DNA of 64,000 nucleotides from Collinsella aerofaciens (GTDB lineage: Bacteria > Actinomycetota > Coriobacteriia > Coriobacteriales > Coriobacteriaceae). Positions 28,839 through 39,052 of the stretch are shown here, piece by piece (the first letter of the stretch is position 1; every line of letters begins with the position of its first letter). The DNA is taken from contig NZ_JADMWW010000002.1 of the NCBI RefSeq assembly GCF_015548375.1, positions 62,001-126,000 of the forward strand. The letters run 5' to 3'. Position numbers and translations under genes: made by a program. The notes beneath the pieces are model-generated. The model saw only the letters and a program-made list of their open reading frames with translations. It did no database searches and had not been told where the DNA came from.

Positions 28839-29261
28839 TTAACTTTCGTGCATGAGTGCAAAAGACATATCGGCGCGGCAGCAAACCTCACCGTTGACGC
28901 TCGCAGTACCCGTCGCAAAGCGGAACGGCCCGCGCGCACGCGTGATGGAGCACACCAGATCAACCGTGTCGCCCGGGCGCACCGGACGCTTAAAGCGCAC
29001 CTTGTCCAGACTCGTGTAGAACGGCGTCGCGCCGCGCGCCTCCTCATCGCCCATCAGCAGCACGCAACAGTTTTGGGCGAGCATCTCGCACTGAATCACG
29101 CCGGGGACCACCGGGTTTCCCGGAAAATGCCCCTGCAAAAAGTACTCGTCGCCCGTGATCGTGATCTTGCCGTGGGCCTCGTCGCCCACCAGCTCGGCCT
29201 CGTCGAGCAAAAGCATCGGTTCGCGATGCGGCAACAGTTCCTTAAGCTCTTCTTTGTTCAT
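28839..29261 (-). CDS. fabZ: 3-hydroxyacyl-ACP dehydratase
   Basis: 140 residues from ATG 29261 (AGGTG six bases upstream; a GTG nine bases earlier is possible). The hot-dog-fold motif GHFPGNPVVPGVIQCEMLAQ carries the catalytic His and Glu. It dehydrates 3-hydroxyacyl-ACP to enoyl-ACP. No FabA or FabM isomerase is seen in this operon. Confidence 0.95.
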   Translation of the reverse strand: MNKEELKELLPHREPMLLLDEAELVGDEAHGKITITGDEYFLQGHFPGNPVVPGVIQCEMLAQNCCVLLMGDEEARGATPFYTSLDKVRFKRPVRPGDTVDLVCSITRARGPFRFATGTASVNGEVCCRADMSFALMHES

Positions 29262-29270
29262 GGATATCAC

Positions 29271-29744
29271 CTATCCGATCCTCATGAGGCAGCTGCCGAA
29301 CTCCACGAGGTCGCCGTCGGCCACGCAGATCTCGAGCACCTCGCCATCCGCCTCTGCCGTCACCTCGTTGAGAACCTTCATGGCCTCGATGATGCAAAGG
29401 GTCTCGCCAGCCTTGACCTTGGAGCCCACGTGCACAAACGGTTCGTCGCCCGGCGCCGGGGCAGCATAGAAAACGCCGACCATGGGAGCGGTCACCTCGG
29501 TGCCCTTGGGCTCCGGTGCGGCGGCAGGTGTCTGCGCGGCGGGCTCCGGTGCGGCAGGCGCGACTGTGGGAGCTGCAACTGGAGCGGCCATAGCGCTCGG
29601 CATGGGCATGGGCACGGCAACCGGCTGTGCGGCGCTCGCACGCTCGAGTTCGACCGCGGTGCCATCGGGCTCCTCAACGCGCACGCGCGTGAGGCCGCGG
29701 TCCTCCATAACATCGGCTATCTCGGCAAGTCTTTTGGAATCCAT
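29271..29744 (-). CDS. accB: Biotin carboxyl carrier protein
   Basis: 157 residues. A short N-terminal domain, an Ala/Pro-rich flexible linker (about residues 38-80) and a C-terminal biotinyl domain with the EAMKV lysine (about residue 123). It shuttles carboxybiotin between AccC and AccDA. The biotin ligase that would modify it is encoded just upstream of the operon on the other strand. Confidence 0.96.
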   Translation of the reverse strand: MDSKRLAEIADVMEDRGLTRVRVEEPDGTAVELERASAAQPVAVPMPMPSAMAAPVAAPTVAPAAPEPAAQTPAAAPEPKGTEVTAPMVGVFYAAPAPGDEPFVHVGSKVKAGETLCIIEAMKVLNEVTAEADGEVLEICVADGDLVEFGSCLMRIG

Positions 29745-29747
29745 GCT

Positions 29748-30998
29748 CTAGCTCCTCGTATATCTACGCAGCGCGATGGCGGCGTTGTGTCCGCCAAAGC
29801 CCAGGTTGGTCGAAAGCGCCCAGGTAAGGTCGGCGCGAACTGCGCGATTGGGCGTGTAGTCAAGATCGCAGGCGGGATCGGGCGTGTGGTAGTTAATGGT
29901 CGGCGGCACCACGCCCTGCTCGAGCGCCATGGCGCAGGCCATGACCTCGATGGCGCCCGTGGCACCGATCATGTGGCCGGTCATCGACTTAGTCGACGAG
30001 ACGTGCGCGGCGCGCGCCGCGTCCTCGCCGAGCGCACGCTTAATGCCCGCCGTCTCGGACGAATCGTTGAACTTGGTAGATGTGCCGTGGGCATTGATGT
30101 AGAGACCCTCGGAAGGCCTGACGTCGCCCTCGGTCACCGCCAGCGATATCGCGCGGGCAATGCCGGCAGCCTCGGGATCAGGGCTCGTGATGTGATAGGC
30201 ATCATCGGTGTTGCCGTAGCCCACGACCTCGGCATAAATGTGCGCACCGCGCGCCTGTGCATGCTCCATGCTCTCGAGTACGAGCACGCAGGCACCCTCG
30301 CCCATCACAAAGCCGTCGCGGTCTGCATCGAACGGACGGCAGGCCGTCGCGGGATCGGGGTTGGTGGTCAATGCGCGGCAGGACGTAAAGCCCGCAACGG
30401 CATCGGGGATAATGGCCGCCTCGGCGCCGCCCGCGAGGATCGCGTCGGCATAGCCGTGCTTGATGGCGCGGAACGCCTCGCCCACCGCATGGGCCGAGGT
30501 TGCGCACGCGGTCACCACGGGCAGGGTCGGGCCCTTTGCCTTGTGGCGGATTGCGATATTGCCCGATGCCATGTTGGGGATCATCATCGCGATCATATAG
30601 GGCGATGCGCGGCGGGGCCCACGTTCGGCAATCGTATGGACGTTGTCGACGAGCGTCGTCATGCCGCCCACGCCCGAGCCCACGTAGACGCCCAGGCGCT
30701 CGCGATCGATGGCGCCTTCGACATCAAAGCCCGCATCGTGCATGGCTTCGTCCGAAGCCGCCATCGCAAACTGAACGCAGGGGTCGAGATGCTTGGCGTC
30801 ACGCTTGCCAAAGTACTCGTTGCCGTCAAAGCCCTTGACCTCGGCTGCCACCTTGACGGCAAACGCATCGGTATCGAAGTGCGTGATCGGGCCGATGCCG
30901 CACGTGCCGGCGCACATGGCCGCCCAGGTGGCAAGCGCGGTGTTGCCGAGCGGCGACACGGCACCGATACCGGTGATTGCAACTCTCTGTTCCATCAT
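29748..30998 (-). CDS. fabF: 3-oxoacyl-ACP synthase II
   Basis: 416 residues from ATG 30998, with GAGGAG upstream. Catalytic triad Cys in VVTACATSAHAVGEAF, His in NAHGTSTKFND and His in SMTGHMIGATGAIE. It elongates acyl-ACP with malonyl-ACP. Three bases separate it from accB. Confidence 0.96.
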   Translation of the reverse strand: MMEQRVAITGIGAVSPLGNTALATWAAMCAGTCGIGPITHFDTDAFAVKVAAEVKGFDGNEYFGKRDAKHLDPCVQFAMAASDEAMHDAGFDVEGAIDRERLGVYVGSGVGGMTTLVDNVHTIAERGPRRASPYMIAMMIPNMASGNIAIRHKAKGPTLPVVTACATSAHAVGEAFRAIKHGYADAILAGGAEAAIIPDAVAGFTSCRALTTNPDPATACRPFDADRDGFVMGEGACVLVLESMEHAQARGAHIYAEVVGYGNTDDAYHITSPDPEAAGIARAISLAVTEGDVRPSEGLYINAHGTSTKFNDSSETAGIKRALGEDAARAAHVSSTKSMTGHMIGATGAIEVMACAMALEQGVVPPTINYHTPDPACDLDYTPNRAVRADLTWALSTNLGFGGHNAAIALRRYTRS

Positions 30999-31034
30999 GG
31001 TCTCCTCATCCAAGCCGTTCTTCGGCCCTGGTTT

Positions 31035-31808
31035 CTACATCGCCATTCCGCCGTCGACGCGTACGACTTCGCCCGTAATGTAGGCAGCCGCGTCGCTCGC
31101 CAAAAAGCGCACCACGCCGGCCACTTCCTCGGGACGCGCCATGCGCCTCAGGGGAATCTGCTCCTCGCACGCCGCACGCACCTTATCCGATAGCTTTGCC
31201 GTCATATCGGTCTCGACAAACCCGGGTGCGACCGCGTTCACTCGTACGCCGCGGGGCGCAAGCTCGCGCGCCACCGCCTTGGTCAGGCCGATCACGCCCG
31301 CCTTGGAGGCAGCGTAGTTGGCCTGCCCGGCATTGCCCATCAGGCCCACGACCGAGCTCATGTTGACGACGCAGCCGCCGCGCTGACGCATAAAGGTCTT
31401 GGTGAGTGCGCGCGTCGTGTTAAACGTTCCTTTAAGATTGACATCGAGCACGCGATCGAAGGCGTCATCGCCCATGCGCATGAGCAGGCCATCGCGGGTG
31501 ATGCCAGCGTTGTTGACGAGCGCCCAAATGGAGCCAAAGTCGTTGAGGACCGCTTCCACGCACGCGTTGACGGCAGCGGGGTCGGCCACGTCGCATTGAT
31601 ATGCGCGTGCCGCGGCGCCAGCCGCCTCGCAGGCTTCGCACGTCTCGCGCGCCGCATCGACGCTTCCGGCATAGACGACGGCGATATCGTAGCCGTCCTC
31701 CGCCAGACCGACAGCGCAGGCGCGGCCGATACCCCGCGAGCCGCCCGTGACCAGTGCCACGCGACGTGAGTCGTTGCGCTCGAGCGTGCCGTTGTTCAAG
31801 TTGCCCAT
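31035..31808 (-). CDS. fabG: 3-oxoacyl-ACP reductase
   Basis: 257 residues, short-chain dehydrogenase: cofactor site TGGSRGIGRA, NNAG, and the catalytic Ser with Tyr-x3-Lys (NYAASKAG). It reduces 3-oxoacyl-ACP with NADPH. Standard place between fabD and fabF. Confidence 0.96.
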   Translation of the reverse strand: MGNLNNGTLERNDSRRVALVTGGSRGIGRACAVGLAEDGYDIAVVYAGSVDAARETCEACEAAGAAARAYQCDVADPAAVNACVEAVLNDFGSIWALVNNAGITRDGLLMRMGDDAFDRVLDVNLKGTFNTTRALTKTFMRQRGGCVVNMSSVVGLMGNAGQANYAASKAGVIGLTKAVARELAPRGVRVNAVAPGFVETDMTAKLSDKVRAACEEQIPLRRMARPEEVAGVVRFLASDAAAYITGEVVRVDGGMAM

Positions 31809-31838
31809 GTCATTCCTTTCGGGTTACAGCCCTGTGGA

Positions 31839-32765
31839 CTATGCGAGCTCGTCGGCAATAGCTGCGACCTGCTCGGCCGTTTCGCATGAATACACGCGAA
31901 CGTCGCTCAACGTACGCTTGACCAGGCCAGACAGCGTTTTGCCAGGGCCAACCTCAATAAACGTGTCGATACCCTGATCCTGCAGAGTGTGCAGCGTGTC
32001 GACCCAACGCACGGCATGGCTCACCTGGTTGGCCAAGACATCCGATGCCGCTCGCGGGTCCGCCGGATAGGGCGCCGCCGTCATATTTGCCATAACAGGA
32101 ATGAGCAACGGGGACGGCGCGTGACCGGCATCGATATATGCAGCAAGGCCACAGGTCGCCTCGGCCATATAGGGGCTATGGAATGCACCCGACACCGCGA
32201 CCTTCATGGCCCGGCCACCAGCCTCTTTTACCAGGACGTCGAGGGTCTGCAACGCATCGGGCGCTCCGGCCACAACCGTCTGCTGGGGGCTGTTGTAGTT
32301 GACCGGCCAGCAGTCCTCGCCTGCCTGTTTTGCCAGGCCCTCAACTTGCGCCGCATCGAGCTTGATGACGGCGCGCATGCCGCCGGGGTGACGCTCAGCC
32401 GCCGTGGCCATAAGCGCCGCGCGCTCGCACACGAGCTCAAAGCCCGCTCGCGTATCGAATGCCCCCGCAAAGGTGAGCGCGGCGACCTCGCCCAGCGAGA
32501 ATCCCGCACAGGCGGCAGGCACCACGCCGCGCTCGCGCAGGGCGGTAGCCGCTGCCAAGTCGTGCACGAACACGCAAGGCTGTGTGTTCTCGGTCTGCGA
32601 GAGTTCCTCCTTGGAGGCGCTCCGGCACTGCTCACTGGTTCCCGGACGCACCTCATCGGCAATGACGAACACCTCGGCAGCCGCCGGCGATGTCTCGATC
32701 AAGTCGACGCCCATCGCGGGGTGCTGGGCACCCTGGCCGGCAAACAAAAACGCTACGCCACCCAT
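31839..32765 (-). CDS. fabD: Malonyl-CoA:ACP transacylase
   Basis: 308 residues from ATG 32765, which overlaps the end of fabK by 13 bp; a GTG six bases upstream is possible. FAGQGAQHPAMG at the N-terminus, the nucleophile in GFSLGE (about residue 89), the His site in AFHSPYM, and C-terminal EVGPGKTLSGLVKR. It loads malonate onto ACP. Confidence 0.96.
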   Translation of the reverse strand: MGGVAFLFAGQGAQHPAMGVDLIETSPAAAEVFVIADEVRPGTSEQCRSASKEELSQTENTQPCVFVHDLAAATALRERGVVPAACAGFSLGEVAALTFAGAFDTRAGFELVCERAALMATAAERHPGGMRAVIKLDAAQVEGLAKQAGEDCWPVNYNSPQQTVVAGAPDALQTLDVLVKEAGGRAMKVAVSGAFHSPYMAEATCGLAAYIDAGHAPSPLLIPVMANMTAAPYPADPRAASDVLANQVSHAVRWVDTLHTLQDQGIDTFIEVGPGKTLSGLVKRTLSDVRVYSCETAEQVAAIADELA

Positions 32766-33697
32766 GCGCACGCACCCTTCAGGACGTGCTCGGCGCCATC
32801 GACCAGGTCGTCAACGATTTCGCGTGCGCTCTGGCGCTCGTTGACCATGCCGGCAATCTGCCCACACAGATACGAACCCTCTTCGTAATTACCATCCTTT
32901 GCAGCCTTGCGAAGAGCGCCCGTACCCATGGCCCCGAGCTCCTCGGCACTTGCGCCCGCTGCCTCACTTTTGGCGTAGGCATTGGTGAAGGGGCTCTTAA
33001 GCGCACGCACCGGATGTCCCGTCGAACGGCCAGTCGCGCGCGTCGAGGTGTCTCCCGCCTTGAGCACCAGCTCTTTGTACTGCTCAGAAACAGTGCATTC
33101 GTTTGCAACGAGGAAGCGTGTACCCACCTGGACGCCGGCGGCACCGAGCATAAAGGCCGCTGCCACGCCGCGACCATCGGCGATACCGCCAGCTGCCACA
33201 ACGGGGATATCGACCGCGTCGACAACCTGCGGAACGAGCGCCATCGTCGATGTCTCGCCAATATGTCCACCAGATTCAGTGCCTTCGGCAACCACGGCGG
33301 CGGCCCCGCGACGCGCCACGAGACGCGCCAGCGCCACCGAGGCAACGACCGGGATGACCTTGATGCCCGCATCGTTCCAAGCTTTCATGTACTTGGTGGG
33401 ATTACCGGCACCCGTCACGACGACCGGCACTCGCTCGTCAATCACGACCTGCGCGACCTCGTCGGCAAACGGGCTCATGAGCATGACGTTGACGCCAAAG
33501 GGTTTATCCGTCCTGGCGCGCAGCTCGTGAATCTGGTCGCGCAGCCAGTTGGCGTCGGCGTTCATGGCCGCGATGATGCCTAAGCCACCCGCCTCGGACA
33601 CTGCGGACGCCAGCGAGGCATCGGCAATCCAGGCCATACCGCCCTGGAACACGGGCTTTTCGATGCCGAGCAGATCGCAGAGAGGAGTCTTGAGCAT
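32753..33697 (-). CDS. fabK: Enoyl-ACP reductase II, FMN-dependent
   Basis: 314 residues of the FabK / nitronate monooxygenase-like TIM-barrel family: FQGGMAWIADASLASAVSEAGGLG at the N-terminus (split here at the glycines), VVAEGTESGGHIG and AAGGIADGRG for FMN/phosphate binding. In this operon the FabK role (last reduction of the elongation cycle) is clear. FabK, not FabI, implies insensitivity to triclosan-type FabI inhibitors. Two bases after acpP. Confidence 0.94.
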   Translation of the reverse strand: MLKTPLCDLLGIEKPVFQGGMAWIADASLASAVSEAGGLGIIAAMNADANWLRDQIHELRARTDKPFGVNVMLMSPFADEVAQVVIDERVPVVVTGAGNPTKYMKAWNDAGIKVIPVVASVALARLVARRGAAAVVAEGTESGGHIGETSTMALVPQVVDAVDIPVVAAGGIADGRGVAAAFMLGAAGVQVGTRFLVANECTVSEQYKELVLKAGDTSTRATGRSTGHPVRALKSPFTNAYAKSEAAGASAEELGAMGTGALRKAAKDGNYEEGSYLCGQIAGMVNERQSAREIVDDLVDGAEHVLKGACAWVA

Positions 33698-33699
33698 CT

Positions 33700-33936
33700 C
33701 TACTTCTCCAATGCCGCCTCGACCGTATCGGCGAACTCGCCGACCGTCTTGGGGTTCTCCTCGGTATCGAGCTGGATGCCAAACTCGTCCTCGACGGCAA
33801 CGAGGATCTCGACGGTGCCCAGGCTGTCGAGACCAATCTCCTCGAGCGTGGACTCGGGCTTCATCTCGACATCGTCAAGACCGGCGGTCTCGCGGATAAC
33901 GTTGCAAACGCGCTCGAAGGTCTTCTGATCTGCCAT
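33700..33936 (-). CDS. acpP: Acyl carrier protein
   Basis: 78 residues, acidic, with the phosphopantetheine serine in GLDSLGTVEI (about residue 38). Carries the growing acyl chain. Placed between fabH and fabK. Confidence 0.97.
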   Translation of the reverse strand: MADQKTFERVCNVIRETAGLDDVEMKPESTLEEIGLDSLGTVEILVAVEDEFGIQLDTEENPKTVGEFADTVEAALEK

Positions 33937-33987
33937 GGTAGTTCTCCTTTGGTTGTGCCCTAGGGCGTTTTTATTTCCTATGTGCGA

Positions 33988-34947
33988 CTACTTCCAACGA
34001 AGCAGATAGCCACCTATATCCAGACCGGCGCCAAATCCAACCAAGGCGATGGTGTCGCCTGTGTGAAGTGCACCGGCGTTTGCCAGCCGGTCGAGGGCAA
34101 GCGGAATGCATGCGCTCGAAATGTTGCCGGTCTCGCGCAACGTGCGAACCACGCGCTCGTCCGGCACGCCCAGGCGCTTGACCGCCTGGCTCAGGATTCG
34201 TTCGTTAGCCTGATGGAATACAAAATGATCGATGTCTTCGACCAAAATGCCCGCATCGATCGCAAGCTTATGGACCGTGTCGCAGATGGCGTTGACGCCG
34301 AACTTGAACACGCGGCGGCCATTCATGGACAGCACGCTCGCGCTATCTGCGGAAGCCTTAAACGGCGAGGTACCGACCAGACCGGGAACGCGCAACGTCT
34401 CGACGTCGGGCGCCGTCGAAAGCTCAACGGCAAGGGGACTGTCTCCCCCAGCCTCAATCACTGCGGCGCCTGCCCCATCGCCAAAGAGCACGCAGGTGGC
34501 ACGGTCGGTCCAGTCGAGCGCGCGCGTCATCTGCTCGGCAGCAACGACAAGCACGCGCTCGGCGCGACCGCGGGCGATATAGCCCTCGGCGACATCGAGC
34601 GCAAATACGAAGCCGGCACAAGCCGCCGAGACATCGAAGGCAGGGCACGTCGCGCCTAGTCGCTCAGCAACGGCACACGCCTCAGCGGGAACAAGGTGGT
34701 CACCCGTCGTCGTCGAACAGACGATCAGATCCAGCTGGCTCGCGTCGATTCCGGACACCTGGAGTGCCCGCTCACTCGCCGCTACGGCAAGGTCGTCAAG
34801 TGACTCGGTGGTGCAGACGTGGCGGCTCTTGATACCCGTGCGGGTAAAAATCCACTCATCCGAGGTATCGAGGAACTCAGACAGCTCGTCATTGGAAACG
34901 CTGCGTTCAGGAAGCGCCGAGCCTGTTCCAAGAATCGTGAAACCCAT
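33988..34947 (-). CDS. fabH: 3-oxoacyl-ACP synthase III
   Basis: 319 residues from ATG 34947 (AAAGGAGG six bases upstream). Active-site Cys in DVSAACAGF (about residue 113), His in FHQANERI and Asn in GNISSACIP. It starts the chain from acetyl- or branched acyl-CoA. First gene of the ten-gene fatty-acid operon; the two repeated sites upstream probably control the operon. Confidence 0.96.
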   Translation of the reverse strand: MGFTILGTGSALPERSVSNDELSEFLDTSDEWIFTRTGIKSRHVCTTESLDDLAVAASERALQVSGIDASQLDLIVCSTTTGDHLVPAEACAVAERLGATCPAFDVSAACAGFVFALDVAEGYIARGRAERVLVVAAEQMTRALDWTDRATCVLFGDGAGAAVIEAGGDSPLAVELSTAPDVETLRVPGLVGTSPFKASADSASVLSMNGRRVFKFGVNAICDTVHKLAIDAGILVEDIDHFVFHQANERILSQAVKRLGVPDERVVRTLRETGNISSACIPLALDRLANAGALHTGDTIALVGFGAGLDIGGYLLRWK

Positions 34948-34964
34948 CACTAACCTCCTTTGAG

Positions 34965-35030
34965 TTGTTGACGTGTTTACATCGACCAAGAGAGGATAAC
35001 GCATTTCAGTCTTTGTTGACGTGTTAACAT
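34965..35030. promoter_or_regulatory. Two direct repeats, likely operators for fatty-acid synthesis
   Basis: TTGTTGACGTGTTTACAT (34965-34982) and TTGTTGACGTGTTAACAT (35013-35030) are 17/18 identical and start 48 bp apart, in the divergent fabH-birA promoter region. Each is also an imperfect palindrome of the form TGTTRAC-RY-GTYAACA. They could bind a FabT/FapR-like lipid regulator or, less likely, a biotin regulator. No such regulator gene is adjacent, and the biotin ligase here lacks a DNA-binding domain. Confidence 0.6.
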
Positions 35031-35123
35031 TAAATTGTCCAAATGCGACAAAGGCTTCACATTGTGTCTATCTCTCGACACCATTGCGTCATTCACTTAT
35101 TCAATAAGGAGGTAGCAGCCGCT

Positions 35124-35900
35124 ATGGATGCCCAATTAACGATTGTCGACGTAACCGGATCGACCAACGATGACCTGCTCGAGGCAGGAAAACAGGGTGC
35201 GCCGCACGGCACAGGACTTGCCGCCCGCGCGCAAACGGCAGGACGCGGCCGGCGCGGCCACAAGTGGGATTCAACCGCCGGCAACCTATTGCTTTCGATT
35301 GTCCTGCGTCCATGCGTTAATCCCGCAAAGTACTCTGGTCTTGCCGCCGTCAGCGGCCTAGTGGTGCTCGAAGCACTCGAAAAGCAAGGTCTTGCAAACG
35401 AGATTGGCCTCAAATGGCCCAACGACCTGGTCGCGCGAGGACGCAAACTCGGCGGCATTCTGGTCGAGGCCGCACGCGATAACGAAGGCAAACCTTTCGC
35501 CGTCTGCGGCATTGGCGTCAACGTAAACTACACGCCCCAAGAGGTGCCCGATGGCGGCCTGGCGGCAATTGGCCTCTCGGACCTCAACGAGAGCGTTCCC
35601 GCCGTCGACATGCTCCTCGATGAGGTCTATCACGCAGTTATAGACGCTGTAGATACCTGGGCAGAGCGCCTCAACGCCAAGGAAGAAGACGCCTCTCCGC
35701 TCGCGCCCGTCCACGACGAATATATCGCTCACCTCAATTGGATCGGGAAGCACGTTATCGCCCGCTCCCCCGCTGGAGACGAGCTGGCACGAGGCATATT
35801 TAGAACGGTCGACGATTGCGGCCGCGCATGCATTGAGACCGAGAGCGGCTTGTGCGTCTTCCACTTCGAAGAAGCATCCTTGCGCCCCCTGAGCGAATAG
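35124..35900 (+). CDS. birA: Biotin--[acetyl-CoA carboxylase] ligase, without HTH domain
   Basis: 258 residues from ATG 35124; GGAGG lies 11 nt upstream. The catalytic domain begins almost at once: GSTNDDLLEAG, the biotinyl-AMP loop GRGRRGHKW and KWPNDLV, and a C-terminal SH3-like part. There is no N-terminal winged helix, so this is a group I ligase that cannot itself repress transcription. Divergent from the operon that includes its substrate AccB. Confidence 0.92.
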   Translation: MDAQLTIVDVTGSTNDDLLEAGKQGAPHGTGLAARAQTAGRGRRGHKWDSTAGNLLLSIVLRPCVNPAKYSGLAAVSGLVVLEALEKQGLANEIGLKWPNDLVARGRKLGGILVEAARDNEGKPFAVCGIGVNVNYTPQEVPDGGLAAIGLSDLNESVPAVDMLLDEVYHAVIDAVDTWAERLNAKEEDASPLAPVHDEYIAHLNWIGKHVIARSPAGDELARGIFRTVDDCGRACIETESGLCVFHFEEASLRPLSE

Positions 35901-35960
35901 GGCGCCGCAGCCGCCGGCTCGGCAGACGAATTCGCTATCCCAAAATCTAAACTCAAAACA

Positions 35961-35997
35961 AAAGGGCCCCGCTACCGTAACGGCAGCGGGGCCCTTT
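35961..35997. terminator. Bidirectional terminator between birA and rpsJ
   Basis: Perfect 13-bp stem AAAGGGCCCCGCT / AGCGGGGCCCTTT with an 11-nt loop. A-tract upstream and T-tract downstream serve the convergent genes. Confidence 0.88.
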
Positions 35998-36016
35998 AAG
36001 CTATGAGCGATATCGC

Positions 36017-36325
36017 TTAGAGCTTGATGTCGATGTCGACGCCAGCGGGGAGGTCGAGACGCATGAGCGAATCAACGGTGCCCGAGGTGGGGTCGAGGAT
36101 GTCGATGAGGCGCTTGTGGGTGCGCATCTCGAACTGCTCACGGGAGTCCTTGTTCACGTGCGGCGAGCGGATAACCGTGTACAGGTTGCGCTCGGTGGGC
36201 AGGGGGACAGGACCGGAAACGCGAGCGCCGGTCTTCTGAGCGGTCTCGACGATGAGCTTCGCGGACTGATCGACGACCTCGTGATCATAGCCCTTGAGGC
36301 GAATGCGGATCTTCTGGGTAGCCAA
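36017..36325 (-). CDS. rpsJ: 30S ribosomal protein S10 (uS10)
   Basis: 102 residues with [18 protein letters not shown] and the RTHKRLIDI region. It is last in the rpsL-rpsG-fusA-rpsJ operon rather than first in the S10 operon, whose remaining part (rplC onward) is 14 kb away. No tuf gene lies between fusA and rpsJ. S10 also acts with NusB in antitermination. Confidence 0.97.
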   Translation of the reverse strand: MATQKIRIRLKGYDHEVVDQSAKLIVETAQKTGARVSGPVPLPTERNLYTVIRSPHVNKDSREQFEMRTHKRLIDILDPTSGTVDSLMRLDLPAGVDIDIKL

Positions 36326-36386
36326 CTTAAACCTCCAAAGAGTGCGAGAGATGTTCTCGCAGGATTACGTAACAGGGAGCTCGAAC

Positions 36387-38486
36387 TTAGGCGTTCTTGC
36401 TCATGACCTCGTCCACGATGGACTTGGGCGCAGGCTCATAAGAGTCGAACTGCATCGTGTAGGATGCACGGCCCTGGGTCTGGGAGCGAAGGTCGGTAGC
36501 GTAACCGAACATCTCGCCCAGCGGCACCTTGGCACGGATGAGCTTGCTGTTCTTGCGATCCTCCATGCCCTCAATCTTGCCGCGGCGACCGGAGAGGTTG
36601 CCCATAACGTCGCCCATGTACTGCTCGGGGGTCTCGACCTCGACAGCCATGATCGGCTCGAGCAGCTGCGGATCGGACTTCTTGAGGGCGTCCTTGATAG
36701 CCATGGAACCGGCGATCTTGAAGGCGGCCTCGGAGGAGTCGACCTCGTGGTAAGAACCGTCGAACAGGGTGACCTTGACGTCGAGGACCGGGAAGCCGGC
36801 GATAACACCGGTGTTCAGGGCCTCCTGGATGCCCTTGTCGATGGACGGGATGTACTCCTTGGGCACGACGCCGCCGACGATAGCGTTGACGAACTCGTAG
36901 CCGAAGCCCTCCTCCATCTTCTCGAGCTTGATGACGGCGTGGCCGTACTGACCGCGACCGCCGGACTGACGGACGAACTTGCCCTCAGCCTTCTCGACGT
37001 CGTGACCAGCGGTCTCGCGGTAGGCGACCTGGGGCTTACCAACGTTAGCGTCAACTTTGAACTCACGGAGCAGACGGTCAACGATGATCTCGAGGTGCAG
37101 CTCGCCCATGCCGGCGATGATGGTCTGGCCGGTCTCGTGGTTGGTGGACACCTGGAAGGTCGGGTCCTCCTCGGCGAGCTTGGTCAGAGCCAAGGACATC
37201 TTGTCCTGCTCGGCCTTGGTCTTGGGCTCGATGGCAACGTCGATAACGGGCTTAGCGAACTCGATCTTCTCGAGGACGATCTCCTTGCCCTCGGCGCACA
37301 GGGTGTCGCCGGTGGTGGAGTTCTTGAAGCCGACGCAAGCGACGATGTCGCCGGCGGCAGCGTCGTCACGGTCGATACGCTCGGCGGCGTTCATCTCGAG
37401 GATGCGGCCGAGGCGCTCGCGCTGACCGTTGGAAGCGTTGACCACGTAGGAGCCGGACTCGGCGCGGCCGGAGTAAACGCGGACGTAGGTGAGCTTACCG
37501 ACGAACGGGTCGGTCATGATCTTGAAGACCAGGCCGGAGAAGGGCTCGTCGAAGGAAGGATGACGCTGGATCTCCTCGCCGGTGTCCGGATCGGTACCGG
37601 TGACGGCCTCGACGTCGAGCGGGCTGGGCAGGTAGTCGACGACAGCGTCGAGCAGCTCCTGGACGCCCTTGTTCTTGTAGGCGGAGCCCACGAAGACGAG
37701 GTTGAGCTCGTTGGCCAGAACGCCCTTGCGCAGAGCAGCCTTGAGCTCCTCGACGGTGAAGTCCTCCTCCATGAGGATCTTCTCCATGAGCTCGTCGTCA
37801 AAGCTGGCAGCAGCGTCGAGGAGCTCCTCGCGCTTGGTGGCAGCGATGTCGGCAAACTCAGCCGGGATCTCGTCCATCGGCTCGGGGTAGGTCATGCCCT
37901 TCTCGTCGGCCTTGAAGTCCCATGCAGTCATGGTAACGAGGTCGATGACGCCCCAGAAGTTGTCCTCGGCGCCCATCGGGACCTGAGCGGCCACGGCGTT
38001 AGCGTCGAGACGATCCTTCATGGTCTCGATAGCGTTGAAGAAGTCAGCGCCCACGCGGTCATACTTGTTGATGAAGGCGATGCGGGGGACGTTGAAGGTG
38101 GAAGCCTGACGCCAAACGGTCTCAGACTGGGGCTGAACGCCGGCAACGGCGTCGAAGACGGCGACAGCGCCATCGAGGACGCGCAGGCAGCGCTCGACCT
38201 CGGCGGTGAAGTCAACGTGGCCCGGGGTGTCGATGATCTGGATGCGGTAGTCCTTACCGTCCTTGTTCCAGAAGCAGGTGGTAGCAGCGGAGGTAATGGT
38301 TACGCCGCGCTCCTGCTCCTGAACCATCCAGTCCATGGTGGCAGCGCCCTCATGGACCTCACCGATCTTGTGGGTCTTACCGGTGTAGTAAAGAATACGC
38401 TCGGTCGTGGTGGTCTTACCGGCATCGATGTGAGCCATGATGCCGATGTTACGGGTATCGGAAAGCTTGTACTTAGGCTTAGCCAT
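36387..38486 (-). CDS. fusA: Elongation factor G
   Basis: 699 residues, full length. GTPase motifs: [12 protein letters not shown] (G1), DTPGHVDFT (G3) and NKYDRVGA (G4); then domains II-V. It drives translocation. 20 bp after rpsG. Confidence 0.98.
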   Translation of the reverse strand: MAKPKYKLSDTRNIGIMAHIDAGKTTTTERILYYTGKTHKIGEVHEGAATMDWMVQEQERGVTITSAATTCFWNKDGKDYRIQIIDTPGHVDFTAEVERCLRVLDGAVAVFDAVAGVQPQSETVWRQASTFNVPRIAFINKYDRVGADFFNAIETMKDRLDANAVAAQVPMGAEDNFWGVIDLVTMTAWDFKADEKGMTYPEPMDEIPAEFADIAATKREELLDAAASFDDELMEKILMEEDFTVEELKAALRKGVLANELNLVFVGSAYKNKGVQELLDAVVDYLPSPLDVEAVTGTDPDTGEEIQRHPSFDEPFSGLVFKIMTDPFVGKLTYVRVYSGRAESGSYVVNASNGQRERLGRILEMNAAERIDRDDAAAGDIVACVGFKNSTTGDTLCAEGKEIVLEKIEFAKPVIDVAIEPKTKAEQDKMSLALTKLAEEDPTFQVSTNHETGQTIIAGMGELHLEIIVDRLLREFKVDANVGKPQVAYRETAGHDVEKAEGKFVRQSGGRGQYGHAVIKLEKMEEGFGYEFVNAIVGGVVPKEYIPSIDKGIQEALNTGVIAGFPVLDVKVTLFDGSYHEVDSSEAAFKIAGSMAIKDALKKSDPQLLEPIMAVEVETPEQYMGDVMGNLSGRRGKIEGMEDRKNSKLIRAKVPLGEMFGYATDLRSQTQGRASYTMQFDSYEPAPKSIVDEVMSKNA

Positions 38487-38505
38487 GTTAGTTCCTTACC
38501 TTAAC

Positions 38506-38979
38506 TTACCAACGATAGTGAGAGAACGCGCGGTTGGCCTCGGCCATCTTGAAGACGTCCTCACGCTTCTTGACGGAAGCGCCCAGGCCGTTGGAAGCGT
38601 CGAGGATCTCGTTGGCGAGACGCTCGGCCATGGTCTTCTCCTTGCGAGCGCGGGAGAAGTTGACGATCCAGCGGATACCCAGAGCGGTGGAACGACGGGA
38701 GTTGACCTCCATCGGGACCTGATAGGTAGCGCCACCGACACGCTTGGGCTTAACCTCGAGCGTGGGCTTGACGTTGTCCATAGCCTTCTTGAAGGTAGCG
38801 AGAGCGTCGCCACCCTCGGACTTCTCGGCAACGATCTCGAAAGCGGTGTAAACGATGCGCTCAGCGGTGGCCTTCTTGCCGTCAAGAAGGACCTTGTTGA
38901 TGAGCTGAGTCACCAGGCGGTTGTTGTAAACGGCGTCAGGCTGAACCTCACGACGATTAGCTGCTGCACGACGCGGCAT
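38506..38979 (-). CDS. rpsG: 30S ribosomal protein S7 (uS7)
   Basis: 157 residues starting [18 protein letters not shown] primary binder of the 16S 3' domain and, in E. coli, regulator of the str operon. The rpsL-rpsG gap is 73 bp. The family sequence [20 protein letters not shown] is intact. Confidence 0.98.
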   Translation of the reverse strand: MPRRAAANRREVQPDAVYNNRLVTQLINKVLLDGKKATAERIVYTAFEIVAEKSEGGDALATFKKAMDNVKPTLEVKPKRVGGATYQVPMEVNSRRSTALGIRWIVNFSRARKEKTMAERLANEILDASNGLGASVKKREDVFKMAEANRAFSHYRW

Positions 38980-39052
38980 GTGAAATCTCCTTAAGTGTCT
39001 ACCGTGCGGCGCTTAGGCGGCACACGGCGAAAGTATCAAAACGTTATCTGGC

